64,000 nucleotides of DNA from Budorcas taxicolor (lineage: Eukaryota; Chordata; Mammalia; Artiodactyla; Bovidae). Location: positions 76,697,085 to 76,761,084 of the forward strand of contig NC_068925.1 of the NCBI RefSeq assembly GCF_023091745.1, written 5' to 3'. Shown here one piece after another: positions 24,418 through 35,506 of this stretch. The notes below the pieces were generated by a model. It had not been told where the DNA came from. It searched no databases and worked only from the letters and a program-made list of their open reading frames with translations. Made by a program: the position numbers and the translations under genes. The first letter of the stretch is position 1; each line of letters begins with the position of its first letter.

Positions 24418-25814
24418 TAGTTTGATGTAATCCCCTTGTTTATTTTGATTTTATTGCCTTTGCTTTTGGTGTCAAATTTAAAAAATATCATTGCTGAGAT
24501 GGATATCAATGAGCTTCTGCTTACATTTTCTTCTAGGAGTTTTATGAGTTTAGGTCTTATGTTCAAGTCTTGAATCTACTTTGAGTTAATTTTCCTGGAT
24601 GGTGTAAGATGGTAGTCCAGTTTTATTCTTTTGCATATAGCTGTTCAGTTTTCCTGACACCATAATGGACAATACGTGCGTGGGTTTATTTCATGGCTCT
24701 CTATTCTGTCCCATTGATCTATGTGACTGCTTTTAGGCTAACACTGCATAGGCGTGTGCAAAGAATGCTGTCCTCCCTGAGCTTCTGAATTCGCCTGGGG
24801 AAGCCCTACTTGTAAAGGCTTCACTTAGTCCTTTCCCTCCAGCACCTGTAGCTTTTAAACATCGCTTCCATCACTTTGTTTCTTAGAAATGTGAACCAAA
24901 GGAAATACGTAAAATGTTTCTATGTATTTCAGAGGTAATTAAATAGAATATAATGAGCTTAAAAAAATAAGATTTCTAGAGCATTATAATACAGTTTGAA
25001 ACCAGGGAACATAGTCTCCAGCTGTTTTTTGTTTTTTTTTTCTTAAGATTGCTTTGACCATTTGTGGTCCTTTGGCTTATATGAAATTTTTAGGATTGTT
25101 CTATTTCTGTGGAAAAATGCCATTGGAATTTTGATAAGGATTACACTAAACCTGTAGATTGCTTTGGTTAGTCTGAACATGTTAACAGTGTTAATTCTTC
25201 TGATCCAAGAACATGAAATATCTTTCCATTTATTTGTCTTCTTCAATTTCTTTAATTAATGACATAATTTTCTGTATACAGGTCTTCCAGCTCCTTGGTT
25301 AAATACAGGTACATTTTTTGTTTTGATGTTACTGTAAATGAGACTGTTTAATTTCCCTTTCTGACAGTTTGTTGTTAAAGGAAGAGATGCAACAGATATT
25401 TGTATATTGATTTTGTATTTTGTAACTTTACTGAATTTGTTTATTAGCTCTAAAAGATCTCTGGCCTTGAAGGTTCTCTACATATAATATCATGTCTTCT
25501 GCAAATAGTGACAGTTTCACTTTTTCCTTTTCAATTTACATGACTTTTTTTTTCTTCTATGATTTCTGTGGCTTGGTGTTCCAATCCTATGTTGAATAAA
25601 ATGGCAATGTTGATGCTGAATAAACTGGCTTGTCTTGTTCCTGATATTAGAGTAAAAGTTTTAAGCTTTTAACTATTGATTATGATATTAGCTGTGAACC
25701 TATCATTATGGCCTCTATTATATTCAGGTATGTTCCTTTTGTACCCACCTAACTCAGAGTTTTTAATCATAAATGGATGCTAAATTTTGTCAAATGCTTT
25801 TTATGCATCTATTG

Positions 25815-28456
25815 TAGGGAGCAGTGCTGCACTTTGCTGGAGCAGCCGTGAAGAGATACCCCACATCCAAGGTAAGAGAAACCCAAGTAAGACCATAGGC
25901 ACTGAGAGGGCATCAGAGGGTAGACAGACTGAAGCTACAATCACAGAAAACTAGCCAATCTGACCACATGGACCACAGCCTTGTCTAACTCAGTGAAACT
26001 AAGCCATGCTGTGTGGGGCCACCCAAGATGGGCGGGTCATGGTGGAGAGGTCTGACAGAATGTGGTCCACTGAAAAAGGCAATGGCAAACCACTCCAGTA
26101 TTCTTGCCTTGAGAACCTCATGAAAAGGCAAAAAGACAGGCCACTGAAAGAGGAACTCCCCAGGTTGGTAGATGCCCAATATGCTACTGGAGATCAGTGG
26201 AGAAATAACTCCAGAAAGAATGAAGGGATGGAGCCAAAGCAAAAACAACACCCAGTTGTGGATGTGACTGGTGATAGCAGCAAGGTCCAGTGCTGTAAAG
26301 AGCAACGTTGCATAGGAAACTGCTGTTAGGTCCATGAATCAAGCCAAATTGGAAGTGGTCAAACAAGAGCTGGCAAGACTGAACGTTGACATTCTAGGAA
26401 TCAGAAAACTAAAATGGACTGGAATGGGTGAATTTAACTTAGATGACCATTATATCTACCACTGTGGGCAGGAATCCCTTAGAAGAAATGGAGTAGCCAT
26501 CATAGTCAACAGGAGAGTCCAAAATACAGTACTTGGATGCAGTCTCAAAAACTACAGAAGGATCTCTGTTCGTTTCCAAGGCAAACCATTCCATATCACA
26601 GTAATCTAAGTCTATGCCCCAACCAATAATGCTAAAGAAGCTGAAGTTGGCCGGTTCTACGAAGAACTACAAGCCCTTTTAGAACTAACACCCAAAAAAG
26701 GTGTCCTTTTCATTATAGGGACTGGAATGCAAAAGTAGGAAGTCAAGAAACACCTGGAGTAACAGGCAAATATGGCCTTGGAATGCAGAATGAAGCAGGG
26801 CAAAGATAATAGAGTTCTGCCAAGAGAACACACGGGTCATAGCAAACACCCTCTTCCAACAACAGAAGAGAAGACTCTACACACGGACATCACCAGATGG
26901 TCAACACCAAAATCAGATTGATTACATTCTTTGCAGCCAAAGATGGAGAAGCTCTATACAGTCAACAAAAACAAGACCAGGAGCTGACTGTGGCTCAGAC
27001 CATGAACTCCTTATTGCCAAATTCAGACTCAAGTTGAAGAAAGCGGGGAAAACCACTAGACCATTCAGGTATGACCTAAATCAAATCCCTTATGATTATA
27101 CAGTGGAAATGAGAAATAGATTTAAGGGCCTAGATCTGATAGCTAGAGTGCCTGATGAACTATGGAATGAGGTTCATGACATTGTACAGGAGACAGGGAT
27201 CAAGACCATCCCCATGGAAAAGAAATGCAAAAAAGCAAAATGGCTGTCTGGGGAGGCCTTACAAATAGCTGTGAAAAGAAGGGAAGCAAAAAACAAAGGA
27301 TAAAAGGACAGATATACCCATTTGAATGCAGAGTTCCAAACAACAGTAAGGAGAGACAAGAAAGCCTTCCTCAGCAGTCAATACAAAGAAATAGAGGAAA
27401 ACAATAGAATGGGAAAGACCAGAGATCTCTTCAAGAAAATTAGAGATACCAAGGGAACATTTCATGCAAAGATGGGCTCAACAAAGGACAGAAATGGTAT
27501 GGACCTAATAGAAACAGAAGATATTAAGAAGAGGTGGCAAGAATACACAGAAGAACTGTATGAAAAAGATCTTCACGATGGTGTGATCACTCACCTAGAG
27601 CCAGACATCCTGGAATGTGAAGTCAAGTGGGCCTTAGGAAGCATCACTACGAACAAAGCTAGGGGAGGTGATGGAATTCCAGTTGAGCTGTTTCAAATCC
27701 TGAAAGATGATGCTGTGAAAGTGCTGCACTCAATATGCCAGCACATTTGGAAAACTCAGCAGTGGCCACAGGACTGGGAAAGGTCAGTTTTCATTCTAAT
27801 CCTAAAGAAAGGCAATGCCAAAGAATGCTCAGACTACTGCACAATTGCACTCATCTCACACGCTAGTAAAGTAATGCTCAAAATTCTTCAAGCCAGGCTT
27901 CAGCAATACGTGAACCATGAACTTCCAGATGTTAAAGTGAGTTTTAGAAAAGGCAGAGGAACCAGAGATCAAATTGCCAACCTTCACTGTATCATGGAAA
28001 AAGCAAGAGAGTTCCAGAAAAACATCTATTTCTGCTTTATTGACTATGCCAAAGCCTTTGACAGTGTGGATCACAATAAACTGTGGAAAATTCTGAAAGA
28101 GATGAGAATACCAGATCCAAGGAGATCCAACCAGCCCATCCTAAAGGAGATCAGTCCTGGGTGTTCATTGGAAGGACTGATGTTGAAGCTGAAACTTCAA
28201 TACTTTGGCCACGTGATGTGAAGAGCTGACTCATTGGAAAAGATGAGTTGGGATCTCTGATGTTGGGAGGGACTGGGGGCAGGAGGAGAAAAGGATGACA
28301 GGATGAGATGGTTGGATGGCATCACCGACTCAATGGGCATGAGTTTGGGTAGACTCTGGGAGTTGGTGATGGACAGGGAGGCCTGGCGTGCTGCTGTTCA
28401 TGGGGTTGCAAAGAGTCAGACATGACTGAGCGACTGAACAGAACTGAACTGAACTG
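25815..28456 (+). mobile_element. BovB with preserved 5' end and internal deletion
   Basis: The left end (gggagcagtgctgcactttg, then agccgtgaagagatacccca) matches what I know of the BovB 5' UTR, so this copy was not 5'-truncated. Endonuclease and RT fragments follow, including a long open stretch at 27322-28221 (RGTRDQIANLHCIMEKAREF, YFCFIDYAKAFDSVDHNKLW). Near 28115 the RT sequence jumps straight to the 3' region (ggagatccaaccagcccatc), losing the catalytic RT block and about 600 bp. The 3' terminus is intact. Only a 4-bp attg is repeated at the borders. Confidence 0.88.
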
Positions 28457-28640
28457 ATTGATGAGACTGTATAACTTTTATTCTATATTTTGTTAATGTG
28501 GTGTAGCACAGTGATTATTTTGCAGATGTTGAACCATCCTTGCATCACTGCTACAAATTCTACTTGATCACAGTGTGTGATCCATTTAATGTTTTATGGA
28601 ATTCTGTTTGTTAAGGATTTTTTGTGCCTATGTTAATCAG

Positions 28641-29426
28641 GTTTATTAGCCATGACTTATTCTAAATATTTCATTAAACTGTGAATCATTTCCTTAAAAT
28701 TTGAGTTTTATGTTTAAAAACTCCATTTTCCTTAAACAATATGAATTTGTGCACTTTTTAAATTCTCAGTACTCCTAGCAGACTATTTTCATTTTTATAG
28801 ATCAAGACAATACTAATGAGATGGCTTATAAATCCTATTCCTTTCAGTAATTTTAACCCCATCAGTTTCACTGCCACTTAGCAAATTAAGAAAATATAAA
28901 GGGAAATCAAATAATGCTGCTTTTAGTTCTTCAGTATAACATAAATAACAATTTTAAGTGAAATCAGTTTTTAGCTACACAGCTTCTTACAATGACCTAA
29001 GTTATACAGACAAATGGAGATCTTCATCATAAAAATTCTAGTGAATATAATGCCAAATTTTTCACAGTGAACCATTTAAAAGTTCATCTGGGCCACTAGT
29101 CCAATCCAGGGAGGAGGGTATACCTAGGGTGGGAAAAACCCCATAACTGTCCATGATTTGCTGTAGAAGTTAAACCTCACACTCCACGGAAATTTTTCTT
29201 ACAGTCATAGTAGCTGAAAAAAAATTCTGCACAAATTCCTCCTGTTGCAGTGATATTAAAAGCAGCTAAAAACATTTCTAGCAATGAAATGAAATTCAGG
29301 CAGTGTACTCATGCGGGCACATTAAAAACACATGGCATGCAACACAGAAGACAAAGAAAACCTGCACAAAAATACGTCAAAAGTAAACAGGCTACAATAA
29401 GTTAGAGGAAATGTGTCTTGATTTAC
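28641..29426. other. intron sequence downstream of the KEKE exon donor
   Basis: Single-copy looking. It would be the 3' UTR if the intron after 29427 is retained. No AATAAA is obvious on the minus strand close to the TAA at 29423. Confidence 0.45.
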
Positions 29427-29946
29427 CCTTTCATCTCCTTCTCCTTTTTCTGCTGCTTCTCTTTCTTCTCCTTCATCTCCTTTTCCTTCTCCTTCCTCTC
29501 CTCTTTCTCCTTCCTCTCCTTCTCCTTCTTCTCCTTCTTCTCCTTCATCTCCTTCTCCTTCTCCTTCTCCTTCCTCTCCTTCTCCTTCTTCTCCTCCTTC
29601 TCCTCCTTCTCCTTCCTCTCCTTCTCCTTCTCCTCCTTCTCCTTCCTCTCCTTCTCCTCCTTCTCCTTCATCTCCTTCTCCTTCTCCTTCTCCTTCCTCT
29701 CCTTCTCCTTCTCCTCCTTCTCCTTCTTCTCCTTCTCCTTCTTCTCCTTCTCCTTCTCCTTCCTCTCCTTCTCCTTCCTCTCCTTCTCCTCCTTCTCCTT
29801 CTCCTTCTCCTTCTCCTCCTTCTCCTTCTTCTCCCTCTCCTCCTTCTCTTTGAGTTCCTTCGCCTTCTCTTTCATATCCTTCTCTTCGTTCTTCCCACTG
29901 AAAAGACATCTGTATAGGCACGTACAAACTACTATAACAGCAACAA
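29427..29946 (-). CDS. CD46: CD46-like exon: inner membrane helix plus 153-residue Lys/Glu tail
   Basis: This 520-nt exon follows acceptor CTGTTTTCTTGTAG, entering in phase 1. It first encodes VAVIVVCTCLYRCLFSGKN, the inner end of the membrane helix and the cytoplasmic border, aligning with the VAVICVVPYRYLQRRKKKG segment of human CD46. It then runs for about 153 residues almost entirely of Lys, Glu and Arg, with isolated D, A, L, M and Q. The motif EKEKEMK recurs four times. Glu-Lys spacings suit a single alpha-helix or KEKE-type domain; at 0.15 nm per residue a continuous helix would be about 23 nm. The exon ends KEKEMKG at GTAAAT in phase 2, the phase at which human RRKKKG joins its cytoplasmic exons. 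Unspliced, the frame stops at TAA 29423-29425. The tail has no counterpart in human CD46. A GA-only tract cannot contain stop codons, so openness alone proves little; the border residues and phase are the real evidence. Confidence 0.78.
29428..29875 (-). repeat. purine-rich (GAGAAG/AAGGAG) simple-repeat expansion inside coding exon
   Basis: On the plus strand this is a long run of CCTTCT and CTCCTT units with very few other bases. On the minus strand it is pure A/G, interrupted mainly by ATG codons. Four ATG interruptions lie at plus positions 29432, 29474, 29546 and 29669, spaced 42, 72 and 123 nt apart, all multiples of three. This points to higher-order duplications that kept the reading frame. 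The tract is likely length-variable between individuals and hard to assemble with short reads. Homopurine tracts of this size can also form triplex DNA. Confidence 0.9.
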
Positions 29947-30457
29947 CTACAAGAAAACAGGAAACAAATGACATGTGATGCTGAAAACTAACTACCAAGA
30001 CTCCAAACCAAGCAGAAGAAATCAATGTTAGTTATGTTTCTTTCTGACCATTTCTATCATCAGAAAATACTAACTTATTTAGGCCTATGTACATTTACAT
30101 TCCATCTTGATCTTCAGTATCTAAATCCAGCCCCTTGGAAGCACTTGAACAGTCCACAGTAAGTTAGAGCCCTTACTTAATTTAGAAAATTATCCAAAGC
30201 ATATCTGGGGAGTAGACTCACATGACCAATGGTCATGGTCATTTCCGTGTATTATTTAGGGTTTGTTACTAAGAGAACATGTAGAATATAAAACAATATA
30301 CAGTCACCAACATAAGGCAGTATATCATGGAAAAGGTCAGGTATTATTAGACTGTTCTACTACGAAAACTATAATAACTGAAAATCATTGAAGAAATGCA
30401 CATCTCATCTTCATATTACATCTTTATTTAAGTGGTATTAAAATTTGAGATACTTAC
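29947..30457. other. short intron between the two membrane exons
   Basis: No repeat recognised. This is one of the few repeat-free introns in the gene. Confidence 0.6.
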
Positions 30458-30493
30458 TTGCAGTAAGAATAGCCAAAGCAATGATTCCTGCAT
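30458..30493 (-). CDS. CD46: CD46-like exon: transmembrane helix, first part
   Basis: This 36-nt micro-exon lies between TTTCTCAG and a strong GTAAGT donor, phase 1 at both ends. It reads DAGIIALAILTA, the outer half of the membrane helix. In human CD46 the helix is likewise split over two exons. Its 3' partner at 29946 restores an Ile at the junction. On its own such a short hydrophobic exon would be weak evidence; phase, order and the strong donor support it. Confidence 0.78.
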
Positions 30494-30764
30494 CTGAGAA
30501 AAAATTTTTAAAGTTTTGAAGAACACATATGGATCCCAGATAGCAGCTATACTTTAATTTTGATCAGACCATCTAAGAACTACAGCAAAAATGTTTCTCA
30601 ATCTAGTTTGAGCATGACTGCTGAGTGCATCCAAGTCATTTTGATCACAGATCCTTTTTAAATAGATTCCAGGTACAGGATCCATCTTGTTAAACTCTTA
30701 ACAGGAACCTCTCTTTTCACTGTGTTGTGCTGTAGCTTTTACAGGTGATTGAGTACAGCTTATT

Positions 30765-31245
30765 AGGGGCTTCCTAAGTGGCTCCGTCGGAGAAGGCAAC
30801 GGCACCCCACTCCAGGACTCTTGCCTGGAAAATCCGATGGACGGAGGAGCCTGGTGGGCTGCTGTCCATGGAGTTGCGAAGAGTTGGGCATGACTGAGCG
30901 ACTTCACTTTCACTTTTCACTTTCACGCACTGGAGAAGGAAATGGCAGCCCACTCCAGTGTTCTTGCCTGGAGAATCCCAGGGACGGGGGAGCCTGGTGG
31001 GCTGCCGTCTGTGGGGTCGCACAGAGTCGGACACGACTGAAGCGACTTCGCAGCAGCAGCAGCAGCAAGTGGCTCAGTGGTAAAGAATCTGTCTGCCAGT
31101 GCAGGACATGCAAGAGGTAGGGTTCAATCCCTGGTTTGGGAAGATCCCCTGGAGGAGGAAATGGCAACCCACTCCAGTGTTGTGGCAGGCTTACAGCCCC
31201 TGAGGTCACAACGAGTTGGACATGACTTAGTGATTTAGCACACAA
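30765..31245 (+). mobile_element. Bov-tA SINE split by a Bov-A2
   Basis: The Bov-tA head starts ggggcttcctaagtggctc, is interrupted at 30785, and resumes at 31076 with agtggtaaagaatctgtctg through to the gagttggacatgacttagtg tail. Confidence 0.88.
30785..31066 (-). mobile_element. Bov-A2 SINE inside Bov-tA
   Basis: A full two-monomer Bov-A2 in reverse orientation, ending in a run of agc units. It is flanked by 9-bp target duplications aagtggctc at 30776-30784 and 31067-31075. Confidence 0.93.
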
Positions 31246-31484
31246 GCACACCAGGACTGTTTATTAGAATTCACTAGATTAGAGAAAATTACCTACGTGT
31301 GTCTATATATCCCACCACTTAACATGTCTTGGTATCTGCATTAATGACACAATTGTAAATGTCAATTATTACTAATTATTTGTGACACATTGTTTCTTCC
31401 CTACCTACAAATGATTGAACCATGATGTTTCCATATAGAAATCTAAGGTTTCACAATGCAGGTTATTAATAATCAAAATAATAC

Positions 31485-31538
31485 CTAAATCCTCAAAGTC
31501 TTCAAGTGATGGTATTTCTTCACTGGGATTGGGATATC
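31485..31538 (-). CDS. CD46: CD46-like exon: membrane-proximal linker
   Basis: This 54-nt exon lies between acceptor TTCCCCTAG and donor GTATTA, phase 1 at both ends. It reads GYPNPSEEIPSLEDFEDL, matching GYPKPEEGILDSLDVW just outside the membrane in human CD46. It is acidic (EE, ED, ED) and separates the stalk from the transmembrane helix. The good match of a short, otherwise unremarkable peptide, together with phase, makes the exon secure. The donor is weaker than the others (GTATTA). Confidence 0.82.
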   Translation of the reverse strand, partial: DIPIPVKKYHHLKTLRI

Positions 31539-31892
31539 CTAGGGGAAAAAATTGGAAATAAGTTAAAAGGAAGACTAAATAAATCTTAAAGATCTATAAA
31601 TTCATTGCTGTTGGTTTTGTACCTTTTTATAATTCATAATTATAATTTAATTTCCTTATAAATTATATTAATGTTTCTCATTCAAAGTTGCATCATTAAA
31701 TTTTATAAACTTTTATTTTACCTTATATTTTATTATTATATTCAAGGCCATTAGCATTCTTCTTCTGGTCTGTTGATAGTCCTGTGACTAACTCTATGTA
31801 CAGCAAGCAAATTTATGATCAGCATAGTCTCAAAATCAGCCTTGAATTCAATGTGATTCTAGATAAAGGAGGGCTTAAAAGTGATTTAGAAA

Positions 31893-34400
31893 TTGCTCTG
31901 GAGTACACTCCTCAACATAATACAGGCCATTTGTATAATACTCATGGCTAACATCATACTCAATGTCAAACAACAACAACTTTATTTTCAGGTCAAGAAC
32001 AAGACAGAATTCCTGCATGTGCCACTTCAAGTCAACATAATATTGGAAGTTTGGGTCACAGTCATTATGCAAAAAAGAAATTAAAAATATCCAGATGGGA
32101 AGGAAGAAATAAAATGATCTGTTTATAGATGACATGATCTTTCATACAGAAAGCTCTCTAAAGATCACACATACATTCACACAAATGCACACAACGGCTA
32201 GAACTAGTACATTAATTCTGCAAAGCTGAAGGATACAAAATCAACACACAAAACACAGTTGTGCTTCTATACGCTAACAATGAGCAATCCAAAAAGGAAA
32301 CCAAGCAAACAATTCAATTAACAACGGCATCGAAAACAGTAAAATACTCAATAAGTTTAATCAAGAAGATAAAAGATCTGTACATTGAAAACTATAAGAA
32401 AATTGCTGAAAGTGAAGAAGATTTAAATGAATGAAGGAGATTTCAAAACTTACTAAAAAGCTACAATAATCAAGACAATACTGGCATACAGACAGACATA
32501 CAGACCAATGGTATAGAACATAGGGCCCAGAAATAAACCCTTGCTTATATGGTCAAATGATTGTTTACAAGGGTGCTAAGAGGATCCAGTGAAGAAAGGG
32601 CAGCTTTTCTCAACAAACCATTTTCAGAAAACTGCATATCCACATGCAAAGGATGAAATTTGACATCTATGTTATACTATACACAAAAAGTAATTTAAAA
32701 CAAATTGAAAAACATAGGACATAGAACTATGAAACTCTTAGAAGAAAATAAAGAGGACAATTTCATAATATTGAACTGGAAACGATTTCTTAGATGTGAC
32801 ATCAAAAGCACATATAAGAGAAAAATAGCTCTATCAGACTATATCAAAACTAAAACCTTTTGTGCATCAAAGGACACTATTAATAGAGTGAAAAGCAACT
32901 CACAGGATGAGCAGAAACATCTGCAAATAATAAACCTGTTAAGGGATTAATATCCAAAATATATCATACACTTCTAAAACTCAACAACAACACAAAGCCA
33001 TTTTACAAACAGGCAAGAGACATGAATAGACATTTCTCCAAAGAAGATATCTAAATGGCCAAGTAGCACATGAAAAGCTGCTCACATCGCCATTCATTAG
33101 GGAAATGTAAATAAAAGCCACAAGACACTATTTCACACCTGTTAACTAACATAGATAATTCCGGTTATTATAAAAACCAGAAATTAACATGTATTGGAAG
33201 AGAGGGCAAGAAATTAGAAACTTTTCACTGGTGGGCATGAAAATGGTGCAACCAATTTAAAACATTTTTTTTAATGGAGGACAGTATTTTCAGTTCCTCT
33301 GAAAATTAAACAAGAATTAACATATAACCCAATAATTCCACTCCATGGTATATACTCACTCCCAAAATTCAAAGCAGGGACTCCAAATAGATACTTAGAT
33401 GCCAATATTCAGAGAGGCATCATTTAGAATTGCGAAAAGGAAAAAACAACCCAGTATCCATTGACAGATGAAATTGCAAATAAAATGTGGTATATACAAA
33501 CACTGGAATATTTTCAGCCAGAAAAGGAATAAAGTTTTGAGATAAGGTAGATGAGCTTTGAAGACATTATGCTAAGAGAAATAACCCAGACACAAAAGAC
33601 ACATGCAAAATTCTAATTAAATGAGGTATCTAGGTAAGTTAAATTCATAGATACAGAAATTAGAATAGAGGTTACTGAAGCTGGGGTGATGGTTGAGAAA
33701 GAAGCATTACTGCTTATAATGGGTATAAAGTTTAGTTTGAGGTGGTGAAAAAGGTTTAGATAGTAGTGATGGTTGTACAACAAAGTGAATACATTTAATG
33801 CTACTGAATTGGCTTAAGTGATAAGAAAAATCACACAAATGTTGATCTCAAAACACTTGGAGAAAAGACAAGTTATTTAATAAATGGTGTCACTTTGTCA
33901 TTGGATAGGGGTTGGGTGACGTGAAGAGGGATCCAATCTCATTCCATATCATAATAAATTTCAGATGTACCAAAGAATGCAATCAGTATGGTTGATATGT
34001 TTAAATAATTTTGGCATGGGGAAATCCTAAAGCTTTTATAAGAAAGACACAACACTCACAGCCGTCAGACAAAAGATCCATACATTCAGCTACCTGTTAA
34101 TATACAACTTTTACACATATAAATGACCTCTGATAGGAGAATAGTTAAATAAAATATAATGGTACATATTAAAGTCATCATTTAAAAGGATAAGAATAAC
34201 TCAAACTATAATCCCAATATAAGACAATAAGTAGAAAAATGCAAGTTTCAGAAAAATGTGAACAGTATGATGTCATTTTTGCTTAAGAAAAAAAGAAACA
34301 GACACCAAGTTAAATGTGTAGCTACACATGTAAGGATTTTGATATACAGAAATAGATACAAAGACACCTTAAACTATTTTTTTTTTGTTTTTAGTTTTAA
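31893..34400 (+). mobile_element. old L1 ORF2 and 3' end, heavily decayed
   Basis: Sense L1 motifs appear in order: tatagatgacatgatctttc (from the FADD block), acaatactggcatacagaca, the caaaggatgaaatttgacat region and the 3' UTR near 33600-33800. From 33850 a second, more diverged L1-like piece follows. Frames are lost. Confidence 0.65.
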
Positions 34401-35458
34401 TTTTTAAAATTTTCTTAAAATTGTGAAAGCATAAAACACATTTTCAGGAGACTTGGAAAATACAGAACAAAGTTACATATAATTCTACTATATATTATAA
34501 TTATTTTTAAGTAGATAAATTAAGATTTTTAGTTAGAGTTTCAATATCAAAATCTCAAAAGTTAATAGGATGATTAGACAGAAAACTAGAAGGATAGAGT
34601 AGACCTGAAAAGCACTCTGAGCCAATTCAACATAATTAAATTTATATAATTTTCACACAAAGGCAGGATACAAATTCTATTCAAGTTCCCATAGACTATA
34701 AACCAGGAGACATTGAAACATATCCAATGACATAAAATAGGTGCAAAAATTTCATGGTTTAAAGATATTGAAATCATACAGAGTCTATTCTCTTATTGTG
34801 GAATTATGCTAGGAATCATTATCAAAACATATTTGAAACTAACCTGCATAGTTTCAAGAGCAATGTGACATTTACCAAGAGAAATCTTCGACTTTGCCAT
34901 TTGAAGACAAAAAACACAGAAGGCAATTGCAGAGAAGAAAGTATTTAAATGAGAAACTGATATCAAAATGAGAAATTAATATCAAAGATACTTTAGAAAG
35001 CCAATCAATTTGGAAATGTCTACTTTTATATGATGAAGACACCCTAAACTATTAAGAGTGATAATAGTAACAGGCTATAGAAAGATAAGAAGAATTCACC
35101 TTTTACTCTGTATACATTGGTAATATTTGAAAATTTACAAACATATGTTCATATATAAAACTAGTGACTAGTGAAAATAAAGCAAAAAAAAAAAAAAGGA
35201 AAGAAAAAATAAACTAACAACCCTCGGAAAAAATTTCATATTAAAGGATTTTATGAGTTCAAATTAACAATTAAAAATATTTTAGAAACAATAGAAAAAT
35301 GAACAAAAAATGAATAAATAAATGTAGACAATAAAAATTCAGTCTCACTGATTAAAGAAATGAAAATGAAAATAAAATATATGATTTTGCACCTGTATAA
35401 AGCAACTTTTGCACTTTATAAAGCTCTTAACTAGAAGTAGGATAAAGAATTACTGAAC
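34401..35458. other. AT-rich intron sequence
   Basis: Very AT-rich. No exon or assignable repeat. Confidence 0.45.
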
Positions 35459-35506
35459 CTGGATATTTTGAAAGTGGAGTCTTCGTTGGATGAGTTGGCT
35501 TGTAAC
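35459..35506 (-). CDS. CD46: CD46-like exon: short Ser/Thr/Pro stalk segment
   Basis: This 48-nt exon lies between acceptor TTTTTTCAG and donor GTTCAG, phase 1 at both ends. With the shared split codon it reads GYKPTHPTKTPLSKYPG. This corresponds to the PTYKPPVSNYPG segment at the membrane side of the human S/T/P region, a likely O-glycosylated stalk. Human CD46 has up to three alternatively used S/T/P exons upstream of this one. I found none between here and SCR4, though short exons of this composition are easy to miss by eye. Confidence 0.8.

Larger units (their letters stand above)
23190..28640 (-). mobile_element. old L1 (L1MA-like), interrupted three times
   Basis: The reverse complement gives the L1 3' UTR near 23270 (aacttataactggaagtttg-type block), the ORF2 C-terminal region, and RT-region blocks at 25040-25800 and 28457-28640. 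It is host to an L1_BT 3' end (23730-23900), a Bov-tA (24211-24417) and a BovB (25815-28456). It is strongly diverged and inactive. Confidence 0.75.

Noticed and set aside
29897..29900. Alternative donor TTTTCA|GTGGGA before the repeat, skipping the Lys/Glu tail
   Set aside because: It is weak and in phase 1, so it would read the last exon in a frame without CYT-2 similarity. It is kept only as a possible minor isoform.
29322..29927. Gly/Glu (GEGEEGEG) open frame on the minus strand
   Set aside because: It is a shifted frame of the same repeat. Splicing from the membrane micro-exon in phase 1 leads only into the Lys/Glu frame, which also carries the membrane helix.
29411..29978. Long poly-Leu and Ser/Phe open frames on the plus strand
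   Set aside because: They are the antisense of the GA-rich repeat, which is stop-poor in most frames. No start context, splice or family support.
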